A stretch of 39,048 nt of DNA from Clostridia bacterium (GCA_017395425.1 JAFPUM010000046.1:1-39048); one strand, 5' to 3'; counted from the stretch's first letter, positions 7,548-16,159 are shown. Translations and numbers: made by a program. Notes: generated by a model not told the origin, from the sequence alone.

Positions 7548-8560
7548 TTTATGCCGATGCCTCGTTTCATGAAAAGGGAACGGTGGATTTTCTGCGGTTT
7601 GACGCGATGATCTCACTGACGCCCGATATTGACAGGAATGATTGGGAAATGCAGATTCCCGCGGAGGATCTGGGACGGTATGGATTGGCGCTGGGAGATT
7701 ATCTGTATGTTCCTTATACGGAATGGGGAGGCAGAGTGGAGCGGTTTATCCATCTTTCGGACAAGGGCATTGTGAAAGTCGGGGGCGTCAGTTGGCGCGG
7801 AATGCTGCTGCGAAAGGTAATCGAACCCCTTGCTGGACAGACCCATCGGGTATTTCTTTCCTGCACGGTGGCAGAAATCATAGATGCCATGCTGCAACCC
7901 TTCAGCGGTGTTTTTGTGAGGCAAAACGGTCGGAACGCTCTTGAAATCGCTGATCAGAATACCGTGTGTGAAGAAAAAAGCTATCGTTATCAGAATGTGC
8001 TCGAGGCGGTGACGGCTTTGCTGGATGAAATGGGGGACAGGCTGGAATTGATGCTTGACCCGGAACGGCGGTGCATGTTACTATATATTTGCAAGGCGGC
8101 TGACCGCAGTGACCAATTGGAATTTTCCGGCGATTATGATCTCCCATATACATCTACCAAAGCCGATGCCCGTATCAATCACCTCATCGCACTGGGACGC
8201 GGAGAAATGGAAGACCGTGTGGTACGGCATTTCTATCTGCTCCCCGACGGAAGCGTCACCGATAATCCTGCCCAAGAGGGCGTGGCAGTCGGCGTGGATG
8301 AGCGGACCGCGGTATATGATTATCCCAATTATGAGAATGAGTCCGAGCTGGTGCGGTATGCGAAAAATTACCTGCTCAGGTATGGTGTGCAGGACGAAAT
8401 CGAATTTCAGTTTGATGCCGTGAATCTGGATTTGCCGTTAGGCGATCGCGTGGGCATCCGCGATCGCCTGACCGGAATGGCGGCGGTTAAAACCATTACC
8501 GAAAAACTGCTGACGGTTTCTCCCGACGACGGAATGCGTCTGAAGTATTCGGTGGGATAA
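7538..8560 (+). CDS. Tail hub / tail-associated protein (Gp37-like)
   Basis: The 340-aa protein resembles the siphovirus ReqiPepy6 Gp37-like family (tail hub, equal in role to the N-terminal part of SPP1 gp21 or lambda gpJ). Visible features are the opening DASFHEKGTVDFLRFDAM, VGGVSWRGMLLRKVIEP (about residues 82-98), a central domain with YTSTKADARINHLIALGRG (about 206-224) and the barrel-like end NLDLPLGDRVGIRDRLTG (about 295-312). It closes the tube and binds baseplate proteins. No peptidase or lyase domain is attached; that activity seems to sit in the fibre gene downstream. GAGGAGTGAG precedes the ATG, which lies inside the Dit gene. Confidence 0.72.
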   Translation: MELIYADASFHEKGTVDFLRFDAMISLTPDIDRNDWEMQIPAEDLGRYGLALGDYLYVPYTEWGGRVERFIHLSDKGIVKVGGVSWRGMLLRKVIEPLAGQTHRVFLSCTVAEIIDAMLQPFSGVFVRQNGRNALEIADQNTVCEEKSYRYQNVLEAVTALLDEMGDRLELMLDPERRCMLLYICKAADRSDQLEFSGDYDLPYTSTKADARINHLIALGRGEMEDRVVRHFYLLPDGSVTDNPAQEGVAVGVDERTAVYDYPNYENESELVRYAKNYLLRYGVQDEIEFQFDAVNLDLPLGDRVGIRDRLTGMAAVKTITEKLLTVSPDDGMRLKYSVG

Positions 8561-8588
8561 CGGATTTGATACGGAAAGGATGGTTGAG

Positions 8589-9161
8589 ATGGGACAAAGA
8601 GCCATTACCATTTATACGGCGGACGGCGCTGACGCGCATATTTCCGCTGACGACGACGCGTTTATTTACAGCGCGCTGGCCGGTGTGAAAAGCGGCGTGC
8701 TGGGAAATCTGACATGTGTCAAAATCGATGACAATACGGTGCGGCTGTCTGGAGGCGGCGTGATGAATCGCGGGCATATGCTTCGGATTCCCGATGGCGA
8801 AACCCTGGATCTGACAGTACCCAGCGGTACCGCAGGCTATCAGCGCTATGACAGTGTGGTGGCGGAATTTATCAAAGGAGGCGGTGAAACCCCTGATGTT
8901 TACCGCATCCGCCTGATGACCGGCACACCTGTTACGGCGGGCGCACAGCCGCCTTCCGTGATCCATTCCAGTTTGCTGAATCAGAACGACGTGAACCAAC
9001 TGGAACTGTTTCGTCTGTATATGGACGGAACCACATTGACAGGTATTATCCCCGTTCTGCCCCGTCTGACAGGGTGGGCTGTCTGGCCGCATATTACGTA
9101 TGGCACGGCGGCGCCGAGCGGCGGCAGTGACGGCGATATTTACCTCAGATTGGCGGAATAA
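8589..9161 (+). CDS. Phage baseplate/structural protein, unknown family
   Basis: A 190-aa beta-rich protein starting MGQRAITIYTADGADAHISADDD. I recognise this as a recurrent product of clostridial phage baseplate regions, where it lies between hub and fibre genes, but cannot name its exact role. ATG at 8580 is in frame but overlaps the GAAAGGA ribosome site; ATG at 8589 has 9-base spacing. The C-terminal end (GTAAPSGGSDGDIYLR) is Gly/Ser rich, like the trimerising tips of fibre-linked proteins. It is probably a baseplate subunit or upper fibre connector. Confidence 0.55.
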   Translation: MGQRAITIYTADGADAHISADDDAFIYSALAGVKSGVLGNLTCVKIDDNTVRLSGGGVMNRGHMLRIPDGETLDLTVPSGTAGYQRYDSVVAEFIKGGGETPDVYRIRLMTGTPVTAGAQPPSVIHSSLLNQNDVNQLELFRLYMDGTTLTGIIPVLPRLTGWAVWPHITYGTAAPSGGSDGDIYLRLAE

Positions 9162-9174
9162 GGGGGCGGATGGT

Positions 9175-9780
9175 TTGCTGAGAGTGCAAGGCATACTGGT
9201 TGAAAAAAAGATTTCTACCGCTTCCTCTCCCGCCGTCCGTTACGATGTGAGCTATTCCTCTGCACGGACCGAGGCGGCTAATCCTTCCGTTACCGTGACG
9301 CTGACGGTCACAACCCGGCTGGGATCCGCCTCTTCCCGTCTGGGAACCGGGATTCGTCTGACGTTTTTTGCCCGTCTGAACGGCGGAAAATGGCGTTCGG
9401 TGGTGCTTAAAGATAACGCCGATTACTGGGAGGGCAGTGCTCCCCATGAGGTCAATCTTACACTGACGGGAAAAGCTGCGGCGGATGCCGCGGCAGTCGA
9501 ATGGCATGTGTCCCGTGTGGGATCTGTTTATGGCGGGTATGCCGGTATCGTGGGAAGCACCGACGCGCCGGAACGGCATACGCTCGGATTGCCCGGTTAT
9601 GCCGCTCCCGGCGGTACCCCCTCATCCACTGTGGAGGGAGCGGGGCGTGCGGACAGCCGATACGCATATGTCAGACACAACGGTCAATGGAAAAAGGCTG
9701 CGGTATATGTGCGGTCGGATGGTATCTGGAAAAAAGCCTCGTTTTATGTGAAGCGGAACGGCATATGGAAAGCTATTTGA
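9175..9780 (+). CDS. Phage fibre/receptor-type protein with W-repeat C-terminus
   Basis: The 201-aa product has an N-terminal immunoglobulin-like, Ser/Thr-rich beta domain (about residues 1-135) and a C-terminal array of three short repeats: YVRHNGQWKKA, YVRSDGIWKKA and YVKRNGIWKAI (about 163-201). Such Tyr-x(n)-Gly-x-Trp repeats are common at the ends of phage structural proteins and resemble cell-wall or carbohydrate-binding repeats. A longer frame begins at 9100 inside the previous gene, but AAGGGGGCGG at 9160-9169 points to TTG 9175 (GTG 9184 is an alternative). It sits between the baseplate protein and the large fibre gene. Host binding is inferred. Confidence 0.55.
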   Translation: MLRVQGILVEKKISTASSPAVRYDVSYSSARTEAANPSVTVTLTVTTRLGSASSRLGTGIRLTFFARLNGGKWRSVVLKDNADYWEGSAPHEVNLTLTGKAAADAAAVEWHVSRVGSVYGGYAGIVGSTDAPERHTLGLPGYAAPGGTPSSTVEGAGRADSRYAYVRHNGQWKKAAVYVRSDGIWKKASFYVKRNGIWKAI

Positions 9781-9799
9781 TGGAAAGGATGCTGGTAGT

Positions 9800-11914
9800 A
9801 TGCAGGATTGGATTCCCAGAAAAATCGATATTAACCAGAAAATGACCACGGTGGTGGTCAAGCAGTTTGACAATCTGAGCCGCTTTCTTCATGTACAGAT
9901 GATGGATCGGGATCTGGGAAACGGCGATGAGGAGATTCCCATGAATCTGGCGGGCTGTGACGCGCGACTGTATGTCGAATTGCCCGACGGTCAACCGGCT
10001 TATGTGCAGGGGGAAACCGCTGACGGTGAAAACGGTATCGTGACCTTTACGCTCCCCGGCGGGGTGACATGGGAGGCGGGTTGCTGCAACTGCGAAATTC
10101 GTCTGACAGAGGTTGCCAGCGGTGCGGTCATTTCTACCCAGCCGTTTGTGCTCCGGGTAGAACCGTCTATTCAGGATGATGAAGCCCTCATGGCAACTGA
10201 AAAGTATTCCGCGCTGGAGCATACGCTGCTTCGCGTGGCAGTGGACAGGGCAAGGCTGGATCATCTCGAAGCGATGGCAAACAGCGCGGGGGTTGTACCC
10301 GGTACCTCCGAGAGCGAATTGGTGGGGATCCGTACCGGGTACGACGGGACGGTTTATGCTTCGGCGGGCAATGCCGTCCGTGAGCAGATTGCCGATGTGC
10401 AGAATGCGGTGGCGGCTGTGTCACTTCTGGTGGACGCACTCGCTGATAACGGCGACAATCGGGAAGCAGCCGGCAATCTGATTGCCGAATTACAGGAGGT
10501 GCTGGAGAATGCCCAGACATTCCAAACCCAAATCGATAATATTAACCGATCGCTGCAAAACGTGGCTGCGTTTATTGCGGACGGCGGCATTACGAACCGT
10601 AAGATCGGCGATGGTGTGGTGTCCGCCGAAAAACTCGCATCCGCCCTCCGGCGACCGTCGGTAACGGTTTCCGCCGGTACGGTTGCCGCCTTGCTGCGGT
10701 GCGCCGAATCTTATTTTGATTATGCCTATACCGATAATGGACAGGATGGCGGACTTCTTTATGAGAGCGGCTGCGGACTTTATGCCGATTCGCTGGGACA
10801 GTACGCCGATGATCAGCAGTTCGGTATTATGTGCAGCGCGTTTGCGGAAGCACTGCTCAACGGCATTACGTTTGAAAACAGCCGTTACAGCGGAAATGAG
10901 ACAAACGCAAAATTTTCGTGGGGTATACAGTTTGACGACGCTGTTCCGTTCGGCAGAACCGAGAATCCCACCAGCGTTGAAATTGCCAACCGCTATCTTA
11001 CCTCCCAAGCGCTCGCGCAATATGCCGCAAAGCACGGTTATCTCTACGCGATTGACGGCAATGAAAATATCCGTCCCGGCGATGTGCTGTTTTCCGGCAG
11101 CGTTGCGGGTCGTTACCTTGGTATAGACCATGTGGCTGTGGCAGTGAATGCTGACGGGGATTATTGTACGGTGGTGGAGTCGTGGCCGTCCAAAAAGGCG
11201 GACAATGACGGTACGGAACATGATGTGGGTGTGAGAATCCGCTATCATGTGCCGGTCACGGATTATACCTACGGTGCCGTGTTTCCCTTGGGCGATGTGC
11301 CGGATATGCCCGATGTGCTGGAAACTGTATATGACACAAGCGGTCGCACGGCAGCCGGCGCTACGGTGATTCATGCGTTTGAGCGGAAGGCAGACAAGGG
11401 TTTTTATACCGTGGTATGCAGAGGCCAGTTTGATACCGCGCCGTATGTTTCTCTGCGGTACGACGGAGCCTCCAGCAATGCGTATCAGGCGGTGCTGCAT
11501 GGGGTAGGCGATGCCTATTATCTGACCGTGTATGTGCAAAGACCGGCGGTTATCTCGCTCCGTATGGTGGCGGATCAGGAGTATGACGCGGAAGAAATCA
11601 CCTTGTACAGGGGCTATGCGGAGATCACTGCCCGCTGCGGGCATGAAATCCGGCTGGCAGCGGGTGATGATCTTGATCACTGTCCCGAAGGCGTATGGTA
11701 CTGCCCCAATTCCCAGACGGCAGCAGCGGTTTTACACGCGCCGCTTGCCCAGCCGACAGGCGGTTTCCGTCTGGAAGCCGTGCGCATGACGCATGGCGAA
11801 CGTTACCGGCAGTGCCTGTGGTACGTCGGTTCGCCGGAGTGTATGTATGTGAGAATGTACTCCGCGAACGGCTGGACGTCATGGTATGCTTACAGTGGGA
11901 CGCCGGTGCTTTGA
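9800..11914 (+). CDS. Tail fibre: BppU-like, papain-fold peptidase-like and knob-like domains
   Basis: The 704-aa protein opens with a BppU/DUF2479-like domain (about residues 1-125) that attaches to baseplates. It continues with the RTGYDGTVYASAGNAVREQI segment typical of fibre shafts (about 176-195), a coiled-coil-prone region to about 280, and then a domain resembling NlpC/P60 or related papain-fold cell-wall peptidases. There, Cys345 lies in FGIMCSAFAEA and His444 in GIDHVAVAV, preceded by RPGDVLFSG. The last 55 residues (YVRMYSANGWTSWYAY) look like a pyocin-knob-type tip. It is the last gene before a terminator. The peptidase assignment is from motif spacing, and the third catalytic residue was not fixed. 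Confidence 0.65.
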   Translation: MQDWIPRKIDINQKMTTVVVKQFDNLSRFLHVQMMDRDLGNGDEEIPMNLAGCDARLYVELPDGQPAYVQGETADGENGIVTFTLPGGVTWEAGCCNCEIRLTEVASGAVISTQPFVLRVEPSIQDDEALMATEKYSALEHTLLRVAVDRARLDHLEAMANSAGVVPGTSESELVGIRTGYDGTVYASAGNAVREQIADVQNAVAAVSLLVDALADNGDNREAAGNLIAELQEVLENAQTFQTQIDNINRSLQNVAAFIADGGITNRKIGDGVVSAEKLASALRRPSVTVSAGTVAALLRCAESYFDYAYTDNGQDGGLLYESGCGLYADSLGQYADDQQFGIMCSAFAEALLNGITFENSRYSGNETNAKFSWGIQFDDAVPFGRTENPTSVEIANRYLTSQALAQYAAKHGYLYAIDGNENIRPGDVLFSGSVAGRYLGIDHVAVAVNADGDYCTVVESWPSKKADNDGTEHDVGVRIRYHVPVTDYTYGAVFPLGDVPDMPDVLETVYDTSGRTAAGATVIHAFERKADKGFYTVVCRGQFDTAPYVSLRYDGASSNAYQAVLHGVGDAYYLTVYVQRPAVISLRMVADQEYDAEEITLYRGYAEITARCGHEIRLAAGDDLDHCPEGVWYCPNSQTAAAVLHAPLAQPTGGFRLEAVRMTHGERYRQCLWYVGSPECMYVRMYSANGWTSWYAYSGTPVL

Positions 11915-11942
11915 TGCGCCGATCTGACAGTGTGACAAATGA

Positions 11943-11990
11943 AAAGCCCGGAGGCAAGTTGCTGTAAGCAGCCTGCTTCCGGGCTTTTTT
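11943..11990 (+). terminator. Rho-independent terminator of the phage cassette
   Basis: A 14-bp stem (11943-11956 with 11974-11987, one G-T wobble) ends in a T-run at 11985-11990. It closes the plus-strand phage cassette. On the minus strand the A-run before the stem gives a weaker mirror signal, so it may also stop the collagen-like gene transcript, which ends 48 bases away. Confidence 0.85.
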
Positions 11991-12037
11991 GCCTGTCAGG
12001 TTTGTTTCACGTCTGTGACTTGATACATCCCTATGAT

Positions 12038-12646
12038 TCAGGTGAGCTTCATGATGATCAGGTGTGCCGAGGTGGGCAGAGCGCCTCGCGTGGAGGGGGC
12101 AACCGTAATGGCTGACGGGGCGGTGGTCGGATTGCTGACGGTCAGAACCGCGTCTTCTTCGGTGGTTTCAATCAGAACCATGCCGATGACAGCGGTGTTG
12201 CCTGTGTCACGACCCACTACCGTCGCGGCGAGCTGTTCACCGTTGAGGGTGAGAACCAGCTGGGCGGACTGCCGGATGCCTACGCGGAACAGCACCTGAT
12301 AGATGCCCGGCGTCGTCAGCCGGAAGGAACTGTCATCCATACGGACAATCGTACTGCCGTTGACGGGACCGGTTCGCGGAAAGGCAATCGGGGAGCCGGG
12401 GTCAATCGGGTCATCATTGTCAGGTGGCATAATGGCATAAAAATCGGCGAAGTCCGAAATACTGCCGGCGAGACCCTGCGGCCCTTCGGGACCGGTTTCA
12501 CCGATGGAACCCTGCGGACCGGCAGGACCCGGAGGCCCGGGAGGCCCGGGAGGTCCGGGAGGTCCGGGGCGGCAGCAATTCCGGTTGTGCTCCTCACACC
12601 CGCAGCGTTCTCTGTCGTCTGCGGGACGATAGCTTCTGATGCTCAT
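12038..12646 (-). CDS. Collagen-like protein with BclA-type C-terminal domain
   Basis: The 202-aa protein has a short Cys-rich N-terminus ([11 protein letters not shown], about residues 15-25), about 11 Gly-X-Y triplets ([12 protein letters not shown] then [19 protein letters not shown], about 28-63), and a 135-aa beta domain beginning [14 protein letters not shown]. That domain matches the C-terminal TNF-like jelly roll seen in clostridial and bacillar spore-surface or other collagen-like proteins. The triplets should trimerise and the Cys residues could crosslink. A GTG at 12658 is in frame but overlaps the AGGAG ribosome site; ATG at 12646 is preferred. It lies alone between the phage cassette and recQ, so it may be host or a phage-borne cargo gene. 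Confidence 0.75.
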   Translation of the reverse strand: MSIRSYRPADDRERCGCEEHNRNCCRPGPPGPPGPPGPPGPAGPQGSIGETGPEGPQGLAGSISDFADFYAIMPPDNDDPIDPGSPIAFPRTGPVNGSTIVRMDDSSFRLTTPGIYQVLFRVGIRQSAQLVLTLNGEQLAATVVGRDTGNTAVIGMVLIETTEEDAVLTVSNPTTAPSAITVAPSTRGALPTSAHLIIMKLT

Positions 12647-12674
12647 TGCTTTTTTCACTCCTACTTTTTATTTC

Positions 12675-12717
12675 GGCAGTCCTGTCGGTATCCGGCGAGA
12701 CACCGGAGGATTGCCGA
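12675..12717. other. Imperfect inverted repeat upstream of the collagen-like gene
   Basis: Arms reading CGGCAGTCCT and AGGATTGCCG pair with wobbles around a 10-base loop, between the collagen-like gene and recQ. It would lie in the 5' leader of the minus-strand message. No T-run follows in either direction, so a terminator is unlikely. Around it (12659-12838) I see nothing else except a possible minus-strand promoter near 12740-12770. Confidence 0.3.
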
Positions 12718-12838
12718 TGTAAGCGGCGTGAAAAGGTTTATGTATTCCATATTATGCGGTGAGCAACGGTTTGGTCAACGATAAAAAAATCCGTCTGAAA
12801 AGATTGGTTTGTATGTGGAATTGTTATGCCGGGAACGG

Positions 12839-12867
12839 TTGCATTCGATGTGGGTTTGTGCTACAAT
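12839..12867 (+). promoter_or_regulatory. Promoter of recQ (TTGCAT-17-TACAAT)
   Basis: TTGCAT at 12839-12844 and TACAAT at 12862-12867 are separated by 17 bases, giving transcription from about 12874. This falls inside the longest open frame (from 12826), so the upstream ATG cannot be the recQ start; the start must be 12886 or 12904. Confidence 0.55.
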
Positions 12868-12903
12868 AAACGTCAGTTGATTTTGATGAGGGTGGATGGG
12901 GCT

Positions 12904-15636
12904 TTGGATAAATATCAGACGTTGTCGCACTATTTCGGATACAAGTCCTTTCGGAGCGGACAGGAGGAACTCATTGACGGTATTTTAGCGGGGAGTGATG
13001 TGCTGGGAATTATGCCGACCGGCGCGGGAAAATCCATTTGTTATCAGATACCTGCTCTGATGATGGACGGCATTACACTGGTCATTTCACCGCTGATTTC
13101 ACTCATGAAGGATCAGGTGGGAGCGTTGGTGCAGTCGGGCGTGAGCGCGGCTTTTATCAACAGCACACTGACGCCCCGGCAGTCAGAATTGGCGCTGTAT
13201 CGGGCAGGCAACGGCATTTACAAGATCATTTATGTCGCGCCGGAACGTCTGACGGCGCCTTCCTTTCTGGATTTTGCGCGTTATGCCAATATTCGTATGG
13301 TAGTGGTGGATGAGGCGCATTGTGTGTCCCAGTGGGGACAGAATTTCCGTCCGAGCTATTTACAGATTGCTTCCTTTGTGTCGTCGCTTTCAAAGCGCCC
13401 CGTCGTGGCGGCGTTTACCGCCACCGCGACCGACAAGGTGAAAAGGGACATTGTCAATCTGCTCGGGCTGAAATCTCCCGGTGTGACAGCGACCGGATTT
13501 GACCGACCCAATCTTTATTTTGAGGTAATCAAGCCTAAAGATAAATTTACCGCGCTGACTGGGTATCTGTCCGCCAATCGGGGAAAGAGCGGCATTATTT
13601 ACTGCGCGACCCGCAAGCTGGTGGAGGAGGTATCCGACCGTCTGACGGAGGAAGGCTGGAACGTCGGCAAGTATCACGCGGGAATGTCTGACGGGGAACG
13701 GAATGCCGTACAGGATCGGTTTATCCGCGACGAATGTCCCATTATCGTGGCAACCAACGCCTTCGGCATGGGAATTGACAAGTCCAATGTGGCGTTTGTG
13801 GTGCATTACAATATGCCCAAGAATATGGAAAGCTATTATCAGGAGGCGGGACGTGCCGGACGCGACGGAGAACCCGCCGAATGTATTCTGCTTTACAGCG
13901 GGCAGGATGTGAGAATCAATACGTTCCTGATTGAAAAATCGTTTGAAGACAACGATTCCTTCGATGAGGAAACCGCTGAAACACTCAAAGCCAATGAGCT
14001 CGCGCTGCTGCGCCAGATGACCTTTTACGCCACCGGCAGATTCTGTTACCGCAAGGCGATGCTGCGGTATTTCGGAGAACATCCCGATTTTGACAATTGC
14101 GGCAACTGTTCCAACTGCACCCAGTCGCACGTTGATCTGGAAGCACGCGATATTACCGTCGAGGCGCAGAAGATTCTCTCCTGTATTTACCGCATGAGGG
14201 AATCCCAGACCAAATGGGTGATCATTGATATCCTGCGCGGCACGGATAACAATCGTGTCGCGATGTGCGGCGGCAATCAGCAGTCCACCTTCGGCATCAT
14301 GAAGGAAAACAGTTCGCGGGAAATCGAGGCGATGATTGACGCGATGATTGGAGAGCGGTATATCCGCGAAGCGCCTGACGGGATTCTGAGCTGGGGAACT
14401 GCCGCGCGCGGTGTAATCGCGAGCGGTACACGGGTGGTGATGCGGCAAAAGTCTTCCGGCGATGGGCGTAAAACCGGAACCGACGAAAAGAAGATCGGCG
14501 AAAATGCCAATCCCGAATTACTTACCCGGTTGAAAGCGCTTCGCAAAAAGGTGGCGGAAATGAACGGCGTGCCGGCGTTTGTGATCTTCTCGGATGCCAC
14601 GCTGCGCGATATGGCGGAAAAAATGCCGTCCAATGCGGCGCATTTCCAGAAGGTGTACGGCGTGGGACGGGTCAAAACCGAGAAATTCGGGCGGGTTTTT
14701 ATAGAGGAAATCGAGGCGTTTCTGCGGGAAAGCGGTACGGAATTACCGGTGCCGTCCGAGACGGTTTCCAAGTCGAAGCGCTCCCAACGGGTGCGGAGCG
14801 AACCGGCTCCTGAAAAACCCCGCGTGCATCTCGAAAAGGATCCGGAGGGGCGGTATATTCTCCCGCCGGAAGCGGACGGGGATTTGTTTGCGGCACTCCG
14901 GACGCTGCGGGCGGATATGTCTTCCGATTTCGGCATTACCGCCAATTCGCTCGCGAGTACCGACGCGCTGGCACAGATCAGTATGGATTTGCCCGTGACA
15001 TTGCGGGATCTGGAAAAAATGGGCATTCTGCCGCCGCGTACCGTGGCGTTTTGCGGCGGAGAAATCGTACGGGCGGTCAGGAAGAATCTTTGTGACAAGG
15101 GCAATGCGCCCGCCGTGGAGAGTGATTGTCCCATCTGTCCCGACGAGGCGTTGTGGGAGATATTGCAAAAACTCCGGAAGGAGATTTCCCAGAAGATATA
15201 TACGCCTGTAAACCGGATTTTCAGCGACGCGGCACTTCGGGGCATGAGTGAAGTCAAGCCGGTCAGCCGTTCACAGCTCGTGGATCGGCTGCATCTGAGC
15301 GACGTCAAATGCCTGCTTTTCGGCAGACAGTTTGTGGGAGCGGTCAGAGGATATGTCGGTGAGACGGAATCGCCGGACGGCTTTGAGGGAATGCCCGAAA
15401 TGGATTGGAACCTCTTTGTGGCGCTGGCGGAACTGCGGCATACCTTGGCGCTCAGAGAGGACAAGTTTGAACTGTCGGTGATGTCCGACCAGACACTGTA
15501 TGATATCTGCGTCAGACTGCCGCGCAACGAAGAGGATTTTCAGAGCGTCTATGGCATCGGTCCCCAGAAAGTCCGATGGTACGCCGGGGACGTGATCGGC
15601 TGTGTGGAGCGGTATTTACGGAGCAAAGGAGAATAG
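12904..15636 (+). CDS. recQ: RecQ ATP-dependent DNA helicase with extended HRDC region
   Basis: A 910-aa RecQ-family 3'-5' DNA helicase for recombination repair. The order is: helicase core with Walker A GIMPTGAGKS (residues 35-44) and DEAHCVSQWG (136-145), where the usual His-Asp after QWG reads Gln-Asn; arginine-finger motif QEAGRAGRDG (313-322); RQC zinc site Cys381, 399, 402, 405; winged helix to about 510; then a canonical HRDC domain (about 537-608) and up to three further HRDC-like units (about 658-730, 747-818, 834-907). Typical RecQs end after one. TTG at 12904 matches family N-termini (MDKYQTLSHYFGY) and has GAGGGTGG 8 bases upstream; ATG at 12886 is the alternative. tadA follows 3 bases after the stop. 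Confidence 0.9.
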   Translation: MDKYQTLSHYFGYKSFRSGQEELIDGILAGSDVLGIMPTGAGKSICYQIPALMMDGITLVISPLISLMKDQVGALVQSGVSAAFINSTLTPRQSELALYRAGNGIYKIIYVAPERLTAPSFLDFARYANIRMVVVDEAHCVSQWGQNFRPSYLQIASFVSSLSKRPVVAAFTATATDKVKRDIVNLLGLKSPGVTATGFDRPNLYFEVIKPKDKFTALTGYLSANRGKSGIIYCATRKLVEEVSDRLTEEGWNVGKYHAGMSDGERNAVQDRFIRDECPIIVATNAFGMGIDKSNVAFVVHYNMPKNMESYYQEAGRAGRDGEPAECILLYSGQDVRINTFLIEKSFEDNDSFDEETAETLKANELALLRQMTFYATGRFCYRKAMLRYFGEHPDFDNCGNCSNCTQSHVDLEARDITVEAQKILSCIYRMRESQTKWVIIDILRGTDNNRVAMCGGNQQSTFGIMKENSSREIEAMIDAMIGERYIREAPDGILSWGTAARGVIASGTRVVMRQKSSGDGRKTGTDEKKIGENANPELLTRLKALRKKVAEMNGVPAFVIFSDATLRDMAEKMPSNAAHFQKVYGVGRVKTEKFGRVFIEEIEAFLRESGTELPVPSETVSKSKRSQRVRSEPAPEKPRVHLEKDPEGRYILPPEADGDLFAALRTLRADMSSDFGITANSLASTDALAQISMDLPVTLRDLEKMGILPPRTVAFCGGEIVRAVRKNLCDKGNAPAVESDCPICPDEALWEILQKLRKEISQKIYTPVNRIFSDAALRGMSEVKPVSRSQLVDRLHLSDVKCLLFGRQFVGAVRGYVGETESPDGFEGMPEMDWNLFVALAELRHTLALREDKFELSVMSDQTLYDICVRLPRNEEDFQSVYGIGPQKVRWYAGDVIGCVERYLRSKGE

Positions 15637-15639
15637 CGA

Positions 15640-16104
15640 TTGAACGGGCAGGATGAGATGTTTATGCGGGCTGCCATTGAGCAGGCGCAATTGGCGGCGG
15701 CGGAAGGAGAAGTGCCGGTCGGCGCGGTGGTGGTGAAAGACGGAGCCATTGTCGCGGTGGGACGCAACCGTCGGGAAACCGGCAGAAACGCGCTGGCACA
15801 CGCCGAATTGGAGGCGATTGACGGCGCGTGTCGTGCGTTAGGGGGCTGGCGGCTGTGGCAGTGTGATCTGTATGTGACGCTGGAGCCTTGCCCGATGTGT
15901 GCGGGCGCTATCATCAATGCGCGCATCCGGCGGGTGATATACGGCGCGTCGGACCGCAAGGCGGGTTCCTGCGGTTCGGTGGTGAATCTCTTTGAGCTGC
16001 CCTACAATCACCGTCCGGAACTGGTCGGCGGCTGTCTGGGAGAGGAATGCGGTGCGCTGCTTACCGGATTCTTCCGCACACTCCGGGAAAAAAGAAAAGC
16101 GTAA
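15640..16104 (+). CDS. tadA: tRNA-specific adenosine deaminase
   Basis: TadA deaminates the wobble adenosine (A34) of tRNA-Arg(ACG) to inosine. The 154-aa product has the zinc and catalytic residues of the cytidine-deaminase fold: HAE (His54, Glu56) and PCPMC (Cys84, Cys87), with the TadA-like GRNRRETGRNALAHAE and family-typical length. The start is TTG at 15640, three bases after the recQ stop, with AAAGGAG at 15625-15631; no ATG gives a full N-terminus. It is probably cotranscribed with recQ and ends at a terminator. Confidence 0.93.
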   Translation: MNGQDEMFMRAAIEQAQLAAAEGEVPVGAVVVKDGAIVAVGRNRRETGRNALAHAELEAIDGACRALGGWRLWQCDLYVTLEPCPMCAGAIINARIRRVIYGASDRKAGSCGSVVNLFELPYNHRPELVGGCLGEECGALLTGFFRTLREKRKA

Positions 16105-16107
16105 CGT

Positions 16108-16159
16108 AAAAATGACCGGATATGTTCCTGCGAAAAGGAAGATATCCGGTCATTTTTTT
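16108..16159. terminator. Bidirectional terminator between tadA and mrp
   Basis: A 16-bp stem (16108-16123 with 16142-16157) around an 18-base loop ends in seven T on the plus strand and is preceded by an A-run, so it can act for both convergent genes. Confidence 0.85.

Noticed and set aside
143-11990. Contractile-tail particle (tailocin or contractile injection system)
   Set aside because: No sheath, baseplate wedge or AAA ATPase gene; portal and capsid genes are present and the tail genes are of siphophage type.
12675-12717. Terminator upstream of recQ
   Set aside because: The hairpin is imperfect and has no T-run on either strand.
12826-12903. RecQ start at the upstream ATG
   Set aside because: The promoter at 12839-12867 lies inside that extension and the added residues do not match RecQ N-termini.
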